DNA of 64,000 bases from Aridibacter sp965216195 (lineage in GTDB: Bacteria > Acidobacteriota > Blastocatellia > Pyrinomonadales > Pyrinomonadaceae). Under the pieces are notes generated by a model that had not been told where the DNA came from, did no database searches, and worked only from the letters and a program-made list of their open reading frames with translations. Positions 1 through 8,300 of this stretch are shown here, piece after piece; positions within the stretch are counted from its first letter, which is position 1, and every line of letters starts with the position of its first letter. A program made the position numbers and the translations under genes. Where the stretch lies: positions 1,116,001 through 1,180,000 of the forward strand of contig OZ244151.1 in NCBI GenBank assembly GCA_965216195.1, given 5' to 3'.

Positions 1-2
1 AT

Positions 3-1721
3 CTCGGTGTTCCTTTTTCAGGTCCGCCGTACACCACAAACCAAGCAAATACGGGTTTTTCTAATTTTGAAAAATACTCTGCAAGATATGAGTGGTCTGG
101 CATTACGGATTGGTTTGCGCGGTTTTCGGTAAATTTCTATCGTCAGGATTATCGACGTTCGTTGGATGAGATTAGAAATGGGATTGTCCAGGGGAGCAGT
201 TGGGCGCCATTACCGCCGCCATTGACCTTTTTGAACGGATTTACCGGCAATGTTTCGACCTTCGCAAAATCTGCAGAAGCGAAAACAATAAATCACAATA
301 CGCAAAAGGGTTTTGACGTTCAGTTAAACTTCCTGCCATTTGAGAATTTTATCTACACAACGGGTGTTAATTATAACGACGACTTTTCACGCGACCAGTT
401 TAGACAAACGAATTTTGCGACCTTCCCGGGACCGCTATTTGGTTCCGTTTTATCGTCCGTCGACGGAGTAAAAAATACTCCCGATACCGTTTATGAAAAC
501 TGGGGCTGGTATAACCAAATGGAATATACGCCGCATCAGAGAATTCGCTTTAGCGGTGGCTTTCGTTATGACAACTGGCAGACTGAAGCGCGACCCTCCG
601 CCGGTTTTCCGAATGGAAACGTAGGGAATATTCTTCTCGCCATCTTACCCCAGATTCAAGCTAACCCGGGGTCGATCGACGCTGCCGGTGCAGCGGGATA
701 CGCTGATTTGGCAGCCGGTCGAACATTGAGCACAAATTCAAATGTATTTACATATAATATCGGCGTTACGGGTTTTTTGCCTGGCGGCATAAACCCGTAT
801 GTACGATATTCGACGAGCTTTAGAGAGCCGGATCTTTTGGGCAGATATTTGCTCAGAAACTTTACGACAGCGCCGATATTCTCGCTTCCAAGTATTGTTA
901 ATACGAATCTAGGGCCGGAGAAAGGGAAGGATATTGACGTCGGTGTAAAAGTTTCGAGAGATAAGTATCGAGGCGCTTTTAGCTACTATCGAAACGAGAT
1001 CACGGATGCTACGGGAACCGTATTGAATGGATACTGTATTCCGATCACATCGGTTCCGGGATTGGCGCCGTCGCCAGCAGCTTTTGGTTGTCCGCCGCCG
1101 GCGTTTCCGACCTTTATTCCGAACCACTTCGTTCAGGTATTCCAAACGGTTAACTTCGCCGAAATTTTGATCCGTGGGTGGGAGGCCTCGTCAGAGGGTG
1201 ATATTCCGCTTGGTGATTTTGGTAGTTTCACGCCGTTCTTTAGCTTTAGCACGATCAAGGCGATAAACAAGACACCGGACGCCGCGAGGCTTGCGATTGT
1301 GACGAATCTATATAACTCGAGCGCGCCCCTTGAGTTGGACGGCGGACCGGACGATGTACCGTTTTATTCGCTTCCGAATTACCAGGGCTCGTTTGCGCCG
1401 CGATTCTCGGGCGCCAAAGGGCGTTGGTGGGCCGAATACGAATATCGTTTCACGAGCAAGGTAACACGCGTCGATCCAAACGAAATTAGCTTTGGTTCTA
1501 CGACAACATACTCGCATTTTAAGGCTTACGAGGGCTTGCAGAAACACTCAATCCGAGGTGGATTTAACTTCGGCGGAGATAAGCTGCCTGTTCTTGTAAC
1601 TGTTGGAGTAGAGAACTTAACAGATGAATTCTACTACCAATTGTTCCAGCCGGCTCCGGGTTCGGGGCGCTCTTTCAGAATTGGAACGACGATTAAACTG
1701 TCGCGTCTGTTTGATTGGTAA
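3..1721 (+). CDS. TonB-dependent outer-membrane receptor, C-terminal part (5' end outside window)
   Basis: The frame is open from the first bases, so the first in-frame TTG at 162 is not a real start and the gene begins upstream. The visible 573 or so residues are the beta-barrel half of a TonB-dependent receptor: alternating aromatic/hydrophobic strands, a YSTSFREPD segment typical of barrel strands in haem and siderophore receptors, NLGPEKGKDIDVG, and a C-terminal ENLTDEFYY...GRSFRIG strand. The plug and TonB box are outside the window. It lacks resemblance to the two Oar-like receptors at 45.7 and 58.2 kb and looks like a classic uptake receptor. Its place directly before the catabolic island, two genes from a chelatase-like protein, suggests uptake of the island's substrate, possibly a tetrapyrrole. 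The family call is firm; the ligand is inference. Confidence 0.85.
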   Translation, partial: LGVPFSGPPYTTNQANTGFSNFEKYSARYEWSGITDWFARFSVNFYRQDYRRSLDEIRNGIVQGSSWAPLPPPLTFLNGFTGNVSTFAKSAEAKTINHNTQKGFDVQLNFLPFENFIYTTGVNYNDDFSRDQFRQTNFATFPGPLFGSVLSSVDGVKNTPDTVYENWGWYNQMEYTPHQRIRFSGGFRYDNWQTEARPSAGFPNGNVGNILLAILPQIQANPGSIDAAGAAGYADLAAGRTLSTNSNVFTYNIGVTGFLPGGINPYVRYSTSFREPDLLGRYLLRNFTTAPIFSLPSIVNTNLGPEKGKDIDVGVKVSRDKYRGAFSYYRNEITDATGTVLNGYCIPITSVPGLAPSPAAFGCPPPAFPTFIPNHFVQVFQTVNFAEILIRGWEASSEGDIPLGDFGSFTPFFSFSTIKAINKTPDAARLAIVTNLYNSSAPLELDGGPDDVPFYSLPNYQGSFAPRFSGAKGRWWAEYEYRFTSKVTRVDPNEISFGSTTTYSHFKAYEGLQKHSIRGGFNFGGDKLPVLVTVGVENLTDEFYYQLFQPAPGSGRSFRIGTTIKLSRLFDW

Positions 1722-1732
1722 AGTGTAGTTGA

Positions 1733-1862
1733 CCGAATTAAGTGAGTTGGCTGAGTTTGAGTGAGTTGAGAAAGAGTCGCGTTTCTTTGGGAAGCATGGA
1801 CTAAACCCGATGAAATTCTCGACTCAGAAACTCACTAAAACTCGCCAAACTCGACCGACTTC
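1733..1862. repeat. Imperfect inverted repeat between receptor and maleate-isomerase-like gene
   Basis: GAGTTTGAGTGAGTTGAG near 1753 is mirrored by an imperfect complement, CTCACTAAAACTC, near 1830 to 1842, so the spacer could fold into a long imperfect stem. No T-run follows, so it is more likely a degenerate repeat element than a terminator. Confidence 0.4.
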
Positions 1863-1867
1863 TGGAT

Positions 1868-2608
1868 ATGGACGCTCTTGGATACAGACATAAGTTTGGA
1901 GTAATAATTCCGAGCACAAACACAATCGTAGAACCGGATTTTCATTCGATGAGTGTGCCGGGGGTTACGCCGCATCATTCGCGGATTCATATACGTGACC
2001 AGAAACTAGATTCAGACGAGGCTTTCGTGCGGCTTTTAGCTGAGATTCGCGACGAGATCATCTTTGCAGTTGACCGGGTAATGACTGCCGAACCGGACTA
2101 TATGGTAATGGGAATGAGCGCGGAGACTTTCTGGGACGGCCTCGAAGGAAACCGGCAATTCGTCCAGCGGATCAAGGACGCCTGCGGTCTGGAGGTCGCG
2201 ACCGGGGCTGAGGCCTGCGAAAAGGCACTCAATTCTTTTGGAGCAAAACGGATAGGTGTTGTGACACCTTATCAGCCGATCGGAGATAAAAACGTAGTAA
2301 GGTTTTTTAATGATATAGGATTTGAGGTCGTCAATATAAAAGGGCTGAAGTGTCCGACGGCGATTGCGATCGCGCATGTCACGGAAGATGAACTTCGGAA
2401 CTCGATCAAGGAAGTCGATGGCGATGATGTAGATGCGATCGTTCAATGCGGTACAAATTTGAGTATGGTTCGCTTGGCGGATGAAGCTGAGCGCTGGATT
2501 AAAAAACCCGTAATTGCGATCAACGCTGCTACCTGGTGGCTGGCGCTGCGCAATAATGGAATTGCGGAAAAGATTTACAACTCGGGACGACTTTTAAGAG
2601 AGCATTAA
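1868..2608 (+). CDS. Maleate isomerase / arylmalonate decarboxylase-type (Asp/Glu racemase superfamily) enzyme
   Basis: The 246-residue length fits maleate cis-trans isomerases and arylmalonate decarboxylases. The N-terminus GVIIPSTNTIVEPDF carries the family's P-S-x-N-x-x-x-E-P signature, MGMSAETFWDG follows in the middle, and IVQCGTNL supplies the second-half cysteine (about residue 195) that acts as catalytic nucleophile in this superfamily. The position of the first catalytic cysteine is occupied by MGMSAE, so the usual Cys pair is not obvious and racemisation is unlikely; decarboxylase or isomerase chemistry on a dicarboxylate remains possible. Maleate isomerases finish pathways that release maleate from pyrrole or pyridine rings. 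In this island it could handle maleate or alkyl-maleate from tetrapyrrole-derived maleimides, which is inference. Family call strong, substrate unknown. Confidence 0.75.
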   Translation: MDALGYRHKFGVIIPSTNTIVEPDFHSMSVPGVTPHHSRIHIRDQKLDSDEAFVRLLAEIRDEIIFAVDRVMTAEPDYMVMGMSAETFWDGLEGNRQFVQRIKDACGLEVATGAEACEKALNSFGAKRIGVVTPYQPIGDKNVVRFFNDIGFEVVNIKGLKCPTAIAIAHVTEDELRNSIKEVDGDDVDAIVQCGTNLSMVRLADEAERWIKKPVIAINAATWWLALRNNGIAEKIYNSGRLLREH

Positions 2609-2689
2609 AATTAGTAGTTCTTTCGATGGACGAGGTTTTATGGGGGTAGGATTTTCGCCCGTTGATCGAACTGCTAAAGCGTTATTGTG

Positions 2690-2710
2690 GCGGGCCTGAC
2701 CCGCTTTTTT
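2690..2710 (+). terminator. Short GC hairpin followed by six T
   Basis: GCGGG-CCTGA-CCCGC followed by TTTTTT is a compact intrinsic-terminator shape after the maleate-isomerase-like gene. It ends four bases before the ATG at 2714, so it would sit in the leader of the next gene and could attenuate it or separate the two units. Confidence 0.5.
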
Positions 2711-2713
2711 CGT

Positions 2714-4900
2714 ATGAGAAGGACAATTGTCATTGGGTTTCTGCTTCTATTGTTTATCCAGGGGGGATGGAGTTCGTCTCCTGCACAAACTGCGAATGAA
2801 AACTCTGATAAAGTTGCGGTCCTTATAACTCAGTGGGGCGAACCGGAGGGTTTTGACGAGTACTATCGAAAAAATGTAGTAACGCAGAGTGCTGGGTTTC
2901 GAACTATGCGTCCAAATGAACCATGCGTAGGCATGCACGTTGGGCGATTTCCGTTTGCGCACTTTCCTGGCTTGCTTCCTTTTGCGGTTGCGCACAGGAC
3001 CAAAGGGCTGGAAGCGGTCTGGGATTCAATCGGTTTTTATCGTTTGAGCAAAGATAAAACTCATTACATCTCAATCTACGATAAGAAGACAAAGTTTCCT
3101 GTTTCACAATTTAAAGACAAACCACAACTCGTAAAACCCGCGAAAGACTTCAGCCGAAAACCGACGCGCGGACTTTGGTGTCTTGATCCACGAGACGGCA
3201 CAAATTACTGCGAAGGCGTTTTTGTTATCGGCGAGGTTGGCAGGGGTTCCGGACCAAATCCACTGGCTTTTCCAAACGGGATTGCAGACATAAATGAGAT
3301 TAGTTATCTGGGGGCAACGGCTGATTTCAAAACCCTTTTTGACGACCAAACCCCGAGATTTTCCCGCGCCGTCACTCAAATCAACAAAAAGACAACTAAA
3401 GAATTAACAAAGCTTTTCGGTGACAAAATTGACGTGCGATTGGGAGCGTATACGGCTTCGCCAAACTTGATGGAAAGCGAGGATAAAGTGGCTGTGGATT
3501 TTGCGAAAGACGGTTTTCGTAAAATGGTTTTGACCCGTGAGACGACTGACAATAACAACTACGCCAATAATTTCATGACACGCGGGTTTATCGAAAAAGC
3601 ACTTTGTAAAAACGGCTTTGAAGATAAAATTGATTTTCAGCAGGTAAGACAAGTCGGGAGAACACCGGAGTATAATCTCGCACTGCTGAATTTGATGAAA
3701 CCCCACTTCAAACGCCAGAAAAAAGGAAGCGAGATAACCGTGATGTACACGACCTACGGTTTGCCATTTCCCGGTCGCAACGCCCCGGGGCCATTTTCTA
3801 CGCCGCACCCTTGGGCGAAAGAGGTCTATCACGAAAATGCATACAACAATTACATTTCGTTTAAACGCTACGCCGAAGCTTATTTTGGACAAAATTATAA
3901 GCTAAATTTTAACGTCGCCGGAAAAAACGGAGATTTGCGAACAGACAATTATTTTTCCTACGGTTTGATACTGCCCAGGGATTTGAAGCAGAAAGAGACC
4001 GAAATGCGCTACCGAACCCTGCGGGAAAACATCGACCGTGCAAAGAAAGAGGGGCGGAAGGAGATAATGGCCGTAATATCACATTGGGTTGACAACAATA
4101 GAGATACGCGTCTTGCGGTGAGGGTAATGCAGGGCATTCCGCTAAATCCGAGAGAGGATGCGAAAAAGGACAAATACTGGATTGATTGGTGTGAGGAGGT
4201 TGATTCGAGTAAGCCTGCTCCGTGCGGAAGTAAAGAAGGCTTGGTTCATCTTGTTTACACGGAAGCCTTCGATAAGGTGGCCGATACTTTTGCAATTGGA
4301 TATGCACATAGAATTCGCGGCGGAATAGAGAGGTTTGAAGTTTTACCAAAAGGAGCAAATGCGAGATTCTTAGGAAAGATTGGAAAAGCCGGGGGAAAGG
4401 GAATTGTTTTTACCGAAGGAGAACTCAAAGGAGTAAGATTTGAAGTAAGCCCCGATAAATATCCGAATGCACCCGAAAAGTTTACGACAGAAAATTATCG
4501 GATTTTCAATGATCCGGCGGACAATTTTGTTTCCGTGTGGGATGAGACGCGTGTTTACGTTGAACAGGATTTTGGTAAATCTACATCGAAACTCGGAAAA
4601 AGAGCAAGAGTTATTACAGGCCCGATAATTTTCGGACCGTACCGAACGCTTTTTAATCGGCCGGCGAGTATTACGATTCCGTTTAATCGTGTTAATAACC
4701 CCTCTAAAATAAAGGCGTTTATTTATAACGAAGCAAGCGAAGATTGGGATATGGTTTTTAAGGCGGCAAACGCTAGGGATATTAGGATCGACGTTGAAAA
4801 ACGCACGGCGACTTTTGATACACAGGTTTTGGGAACCTTTGTTTTAGCGATCCCGAAGAAAAATTTTGAGTTTAGATTGCGGAAGGTAAGTGGTAAATAG
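2714..4900 (+). CDS. Exported ferrochelatase-like (class II chelatase fold) protein
   Basis: I start at the ATG at 2714, not the upstream GTG at 2687, because the latter lies before a hairpin and the ATG opens directly into a signal peptide (MRRTIVIGFLLLLFIQGGW...SPAQ/T). The mature part of about 700 residues shows an order of motifs like ferrochelatase: VAVLITQWGEPEGFDEYY (compare LLxNLGTP), VRLGAYTASPNLMESED (compare the M-x-Y-G-x-P-S-L-E region), a VLTRETTDNNNYANN stretch, then TTYGLPFPGRNAPGPF where ferrochelatases have the catalytic S-x-H-G-x-P. The active-site His is thus replaced by Tyr. A beta-rich C-terminal domain of about 200 residues (from GGIERFEVLPKG) is extra. No function is proven; an envelope metal-removal or tetrapyrrole-binding role fits the neighbours. 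The last four residues and stop are encoded by a 7-bp tandem repeat. Confidence 0.55.
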   Translation: MRRTIVIGFLLLLFIQGGWSSSPAQTANENSDKVAVLITQWGEPEGFDEYYRKNVVTQSAGFRTMRPNEPCVGMHVGRFPFAHFPGLLPFAVAHRTKGLEAVWDSIGFYRLSKDKTHYISIYDKKTKFPVSQFKDKPQLVKPAKDFSRKPTRGLWCLDPRDGTNYCEGVFVIGEVGRGSGPNPLAFPNGIADINEISYLGATADFKTLFDDQTPRFSRAVTQINKKTTKELTKLFGDKIDVRLGAYTASPNLMESEDKVAVDFAKDGFRKMVLTRETTDNNNYANNFMTRGFIEKALCKNGFEDKIDFQQVRQVGRTPEYNLALLNLMKPHFKRQKKGSEITVMYTTYGLPFPGRNAPGPFSTPHPWAKEVYHENAYNNYISFKRYAEAYFGQNYKLNFNVAGKNGDLRTDNYFSYGLILPRDLKQKETEMRYRTLRENIDRAKKEGRKEIMAVISHWVDNNRDTRLAVRVMQGIPLNPREDAKKDKYWIDWCEEVDSSKPAPCGSKEGLVHLVYTEAFDKVADTFAIGYAHRIRGGIERFEVLPKGANARFLGKIGKAGGKGIVFTEGELKGVRFEVSPDKYPNAPEKFTTENYRIFNDPADNFVSVWDETRVYVEQDFGKSTSKLGKRARVITGPIIFGPYRTLFNRPASITIPFNRVNNPSKIKAFIYNEASEDWDMVFKAANARDIRIDVEKRTATFDTQVLGTFVLAIPKKNFEFRLRKVSGK

Positions 4901-5033
4901 TAAATGGTAAGTGGTAAATGGTAAGTGGTGAATGGTAAGTGGTGAATCGTAAGTGGTAAATGGTAAGTGGTAGATTATTCTGCTCACTGCTCACTGCTCA
5001 CTGCTCACTGTTCACCGCTCACCGCTCACCGAT
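4885..5033. repeat. Two adjacent heptanucleotide tandem repeats
   Basis: From 4885 about twelve units of GGTAAGT/GGTAAAT/GGTGAAT run through the stop codon of the chelatase-like gene. A second array of CTGCTCA/CCGCTCA units (about seven) follows at 4979 to 5030. Both have a strict 7-bp period with point variants. The second would encode a spurious N-terminal extension of the next gene. Confidence 0.9.
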
Positions 5034-5040
5034 AGAAATT

Positions 5041-6111
5041 ATGCTTTTTCCAACTCAAATAGTCGGCAGTTATCACAAACCGAAATGGTTGTGTGATCAT
5101 GATCTTGTTTACACGCCCGAGGGTACCTGGTGGAAGGTGTCCGAGGAAGATTTCCCAGGGGCCGCTGACGACGCAACCCGTTTGTCGATTGAAGATCAAA
5201 ATCGAGCCGGCTTAACCTTTGTTTCTGACGGAGAGGCCAGGCGACAGACTTTTAGCGGCTATTTTTACCGGCTCGGTGGGATTGATTCTGTCGATCGTGC
5301 CGCGATGGCGTTTGGTGAGAGCGATATCATGGACGCGATCAAAATGAAGGAATCGACGTTTGTAAAAACAGACGATCCCCTTCCTCCGCCGACGGTTCCA
5401 AAAGTAATCTCGGAAGTGACCTGGGAGAAGCCGATCCTTGCTGATGACTTTGCGTTTCTGAAAAGGTACGCAAAAGGAAAAACAAAAATGACGGTGATCG
5501 GGGCATGTTCGCTGGCTCTGCGGGTCGCCGACGAGCATTATGGATCACTTGATAAACTCGCTTTTGGAATCGCAGACGCATTAAACAAAGAACTGCATAC
5601 GCTACAGGATGCCGGGGTTGATCTGATACAAATTGATGAACCTGAGGTCCATTTTCGCTATTCGCAGCTTAAAGATTTTGCTCAGGAAGTAATAAACCGC
5701 CAGATTCAAGGGCTTGAAACGACGACAGCGGTTCATGTTTGCTATGGGTATTCAAAAAACATTGCGGAAAAGACGGCTAACCCGACTTATGCAAAATCTC
5801 TCGAACTTTTGGCATCGACGAATATCGATGAAGTTTCGCTCGAATACGAACAGCCCGGCCATTCCCCGGAATTACTAAAGCATTTGGGGGATAAGAAAGT
5901 GATACTGGGATTGCTCAATCTAGATACCGAAGCCGAGGTGGAAACTCCGGAACATATAGTTTCCCGTGTGAAAGAGGCGCTTGAGGTCGTTCCGAAGGAT
6001 CGAATTCGTATGGCTTCGGACTGCGGAATGTGGTTTTTGTCAAGAGAAAGGGCATTTGGAAAGATCGAAGCGTTGGAGGTTGCTGCCCGGACTTTAAGGG
6101 AAAAGTTTTAG
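5041..6111 (+). CDS. Cobalamin-independent methionine synthase (MetE C-terminal domain)-like methyltransferase
   Basis: The ATG at 5041 is chosen because upstream in-frame codons consist of the 7-bp repeat. The 356-residue product is a single UROD/MetE-type TIM barrel. It begins FPTQIVGSYHKP and has DLIQIDEPEVH. All four zinc ligands expected from MetE are visible: His and Cys in VHVCYG, Glu in SLEYEQPG, and Cys in ASDCGMWF. Stand-alone MetE cores transfer a methyl group to a thiol bound at zinc. In this catabolic setting it may take a methyl group from a substrate-derived carrier, or simply make methionine; the sequence does not decide. It is followed by a 160-bp repeat-containing spacer and an epimerase-like gene. 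Confidence 0.75.
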   Translation: MLFPTQIVGSYHKPKWLCDHDLVYTPEGTWWKVSEEDFPGAADDATRLSIEDQNRAGLTFVSDGEARRQTFSGYFYRLGGIDSVDRAAMAFGESDIMDAIKMKESTFVKTDDPLPPPTVPKVISEVTWEKPILADDFAFLKRYAKGKTKMTVIGACSLALRVADEHYGSLDKLAFGIADALNKELHTLQDAGVDLIQIDEPEVHFRYSQLKDFAQEVINRQIQGLETTTAVHVCYGYSKNIAEKTANPTYAKSLELLASTNIDEVSLEYEQPGHSPELLKHLGDKKVILGLLNLDTEAEVETPEHIVSRVKEALEVVPKDRIRMASDCGMWFLSRERAFGKIEALEVAARTLREKF

Positions 6112-6118
6112 GAGAATA

Positions 6119-6250
6119 TATTTTCGGGCCTTTCTTGGAGGCAATGCGCGGAATGTCTATGCCATTCCTTCGAGCAAGCTTTTTTGCAAATCGAGGCTGG
6201 GCCTCGCGCTTTATGTAACGCTAATAGGAAAGTCGGAGACTTTCCGCACA
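6119..6250. repeat. REP-like palindromes, family shared with 22.5 kb
   Basis: CGAGGCTGGGCCTCG at 6192 and GGAAAGTCGGAGACTTTCC at 6227 are hairpin-forming palindromes. Near-copies of both occur together at 22513 to 22613. They fill most of the spacer before the gene at 6273. Confidence 0.75.
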
Positions 6251-6272
6251 TTTGGTCAGCGGATAGTAGATT

Positions 6273-7133
6273 ATGAACATATTTATCATCGGTTGTGCGT
6301 ACACGGGATTTGCGGCGGCGAAGTACTGGAAATCTAAGGGTCATCACGTAACCGCGACTACCACCCGCGAGGAGCGCGTTGACGAGCTTGGACAGTTTGT
6401 TGATGAAGTTGTTGTGATGCGTGGAAGCGATGAAAAACAGATGCGGGAGACGCTGCCCAACCAAGAGGTAGTTTTGATGAGCGTTGCCGGCGGAATGGTG
6501 GAAAAAGATGGGCAGGTAGTTTTAGACGAGGATGCTTATCGGGACACATATTTTGGAACGGCGAGAAACCTGGTTACAGCCCTGGAAACTGCCCCGAGCG
6601 TTAAACAAATAATTTTTCCGAGTTCGACCAGTGCGTACGGCGACGGATATGGCAAAGAAATCGTTACAGAAAATGATGCGCCGAATCCACAAAGCCCTTT
6701 TCAAACGATCTACATCGATGCGGAAGAAAAGTTACTTTCGGCCGAAACGGAAAACCGAAAGATATGCATATTGCGCACCGGAAATATTTACGGCATTGGT
6801 CGCGAACTGAAAACTCAGGCGACGGCAATGGCTGGAAAACAGGTACCGCTTGATGGCGAGGCAGGAGTGATGATCATTCATAGGGATGACGTAGTCAGGG
6901 CTTGTGACTTTGCAATTGAGAAAGGCCTGACCGGAATTTTCAATCTCGTAAATGATCGGACTGAATCGAAGTCGGACTTTTTTGGGGAAGTTTGCGAGAG
7001 GGAAGGACTCGAGAGGATTGAATGGATGCCTTTTGGAAAAGGCGCAAAGAAAGTCTCAAATCTAAAGATAAAGGAAGCTGGGTTTGAATTCGCTGATGCT
7101 GACGCGACGAGGGAAAGCGAAGATTTGCTATGA
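6273..7133 (+). CDS. NAD(P)-dependent epimerase/dehydratase-like (extended SDR) protein
   Basis: 286 residues. The N-terminal MNIFIIGCAYTGFAAAKYW is a Rossmann nucleotide-binding turn in which the usual GxxGxxG reads GxxxTGF, as in the YeeZ-like branch of extended SDRs. FPSSTSAYGD supplies the Ser and Tyr region of the active site, with the candidate Tyr in TIYIDAEEKL; the classic YxxxK reads YIDAE, so the lysine is absent. ILRTGNIYG and GIFNLVND follow as in family members. It overlaps the next gene by four bases (ATGA), implying translational coupling with the SDR at 7130. Its substrate is unknown. The oxidoreductase fold is clear, but catalytic competence is uncertain. Confidence 0.7.
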   Translation: MNIFIIGCAYTGFAAAKYWKSKGHHVTATTTREERVDELGQFVDEVVVMRGSDEKQMRETLPNQEVVLMSVAGGMVEKDGQVVLDEDAYRDTYFGTARNLVTALETAPSVKQIIFPSSTSAYGDGYGKEIVTENDAPNPQSPFQTIYIDAEEKLLSAETENRKICILRTGNIYGIGRELKTQATAMAGKQVPLDGEAGVMIIHRDDVVRACDFAIEKGLTGIFNLVNDRTESKSDFFGEVCEREGLERIEWMPFGKGAKKVSNLKIKEAGFEFADADATRESEDLL

Positions 7134-7966
7134 AAACGATTGCTATAACCGGAAGTACGCGCGGAATAGGACTTGGTCTGGCGACGGAGTTTTTAAAGCG
7201 TGATGCAAATGTGATCGTTTGCGGACGGGGAGAAGAAGGCGTAAACAAGGCTTGGCATAAGCTTTCTGAAATAGCTGATGCTTCCCGCGTTTTAGCTCAA
7301 ACGTGCGACGTTACGGGATACGAAGATGTTCAAAAGCTCTGGGAAAATGGGATAGAGCGGTTTGGACAGATTGATATTTTCATAAATAATGCCGGGTCTA
7401 CTACGCGCCCGGTGAAGCTGCACGAGATTCCCCAAGAGGAGTTTGGCAAGACAATAAATGCGAAGCTTTTAGGAGCGTTTTATGGTGCTCACGTAGCGAT
7501 AAATGGGATGTTGGGGCAGCCAAACGGCGGACAGATTTATTTCATGGAAGGGATGGGCGGCAAGGATGAAGTGCAGGAAGGAATGACGACTTTGGGGGCG
7601 ACGAATCGGGCTATAGTTTATATGGTTAAGTCTTTGATCAAGGAGTATAAGGACTCGAATTTGATCTTTTGCAAAATTCGCCCCGGGATTAATATCACCG
7701 ATCACCTGCTTAAAGGTGTTAAGTATATGGACAAGGAGCGTTGGGAAAAATCGAAGAAAGTTTTGAACATCCTTGGCGATACACCCGAAACTACAACGCC
7801 GTATTTGGCGGAGAAAATCCTGGCCAACAAGAAGAACGGTGCGATGATCGCGTGGCTCTCAACACCGGAGATTACGAAGCGATTTCTGACCGCGCCGTTT
7901 AATAAACGTGATTTATTAGGACAATTTGAGATCGATGATCCGGGAGCAGTACGCAGTAAGCAGTGA
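7130..7966 (+). CDS. Chlorophyll b reductase (NYC1/NOL)-like short-chain dehydrogenase with altered active site
   Basis: 278 residues. ITGSTRGIGLGLATEFLKR gives the GxxxGxG cofactor motif, TCDVTGYEDVQ the adenine-binding Asp, and INNAGS the NNAG motif. Layout and C-terminus (NILGDTPETTTPYLAEKIL...WLSTPEITKRF...KRDL) match the SDR domain at 12871 to 13668 and, by eye, plant NOL/NYC1. Where active SDRs have Y-x-x-x-K, this protein reads TTLGATNRAI, so Tyr has become Leu and Lys has become Asn. It may be a non-catalytic partner of the active paralogue or a binding protein. It is coupled by ATGA overlap to the gene at 6273. Its last codons and stop lie in a GCAGTGA-type tandem repeat. Confidence 0.75.
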   Translation: MKTIAITGSTRGIGLGLATEFLKRDANVIVCGRGEEGVNKAWHKLSEIADASRVLAQTCDVTGYEDVQKLWENGIERFGQIDIFINNAGSTTRPVKLHEIPQEEFGKTINAKLLGAFYGAHVAINGMLGQPNGGQIYFMEGMGGKDEVQEGMTTLGATNRAIVYMVKSLIKEYKDSNLIFCKIRPGINITDHLLKGVKYMDKERWEKSKKVLNILGDTPETTTPYLAEKILANKKNGAMIAWLSTPEITKRFLTAPFNKRDLLGQFEIDDPGAVRSKQ

Positions 7967-8100
7967 GCAGTGAGTAGTGAGCAGTGAGCAGTGAGTAGTG
8001 AGTAGTGAGCAGTGAACAGTGAGCAGTGAGCAGTGAGCAGTGAGCAGTGAGCAGTGAGTAGTGAGTAGTGAGCAGTGAGCAGTAAGCAGTGAGTAGTGAG
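7946..8100. repeat. Heptanucleotide tandem repeat GCAGTGA
   Basis: About 22 units of GCAGTGA/GTAGTGA/GCAGTAA start inside the last codons of the upstream SDR gene and provide its TGA stop. The period is exactly 7 bp. Confidence 0.95.
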
Positions 8101-8110
8101 ATATATTTGA

Positions 8111-8290
8111 TTACGAATCACGAATCACCAATTACCAATCACGAATTACGAATCACGAATCACGAATTACGAATCACGAATTACGAATCACGAATCACGA
8201 ATCACGAATCACGAATCACGAATCACGAATCACGAATTACGAATCACGAATTACGAATTACGAATCACGAATCACGAATCACCAATTACA
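8111..8290. repeat. Heptanucleotide tandem repeat CGAATCA/CGAATTA
   Basis: About 25 units of CGAATCA, CGAATTA or CCAATTA fill the rest of the 330-bp gap before the RCCR-like gene at 8301. Together with the preceding array it leaves no ordinary promoter sequence here. Both strands are open through the repeats, giving spurious ORFs. Confidence 0.95.
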
Positions 8291-8300
8291 GTCAACACCT

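Noticed and set aside
2687..2713. GTG at 2687 as start of the chelatase-like gene
   Set aside because: It would put codons over a GC hairpin and T-run and before a clean signal peptide starting at 2714.
7946..8290. Long ORFs on both strands (about 139 and 71 codons)
   Set aside because: They consist only of 7-bp repeats, which are open in several frames; residues are repeats of LLTAHCS or ITNHESR.
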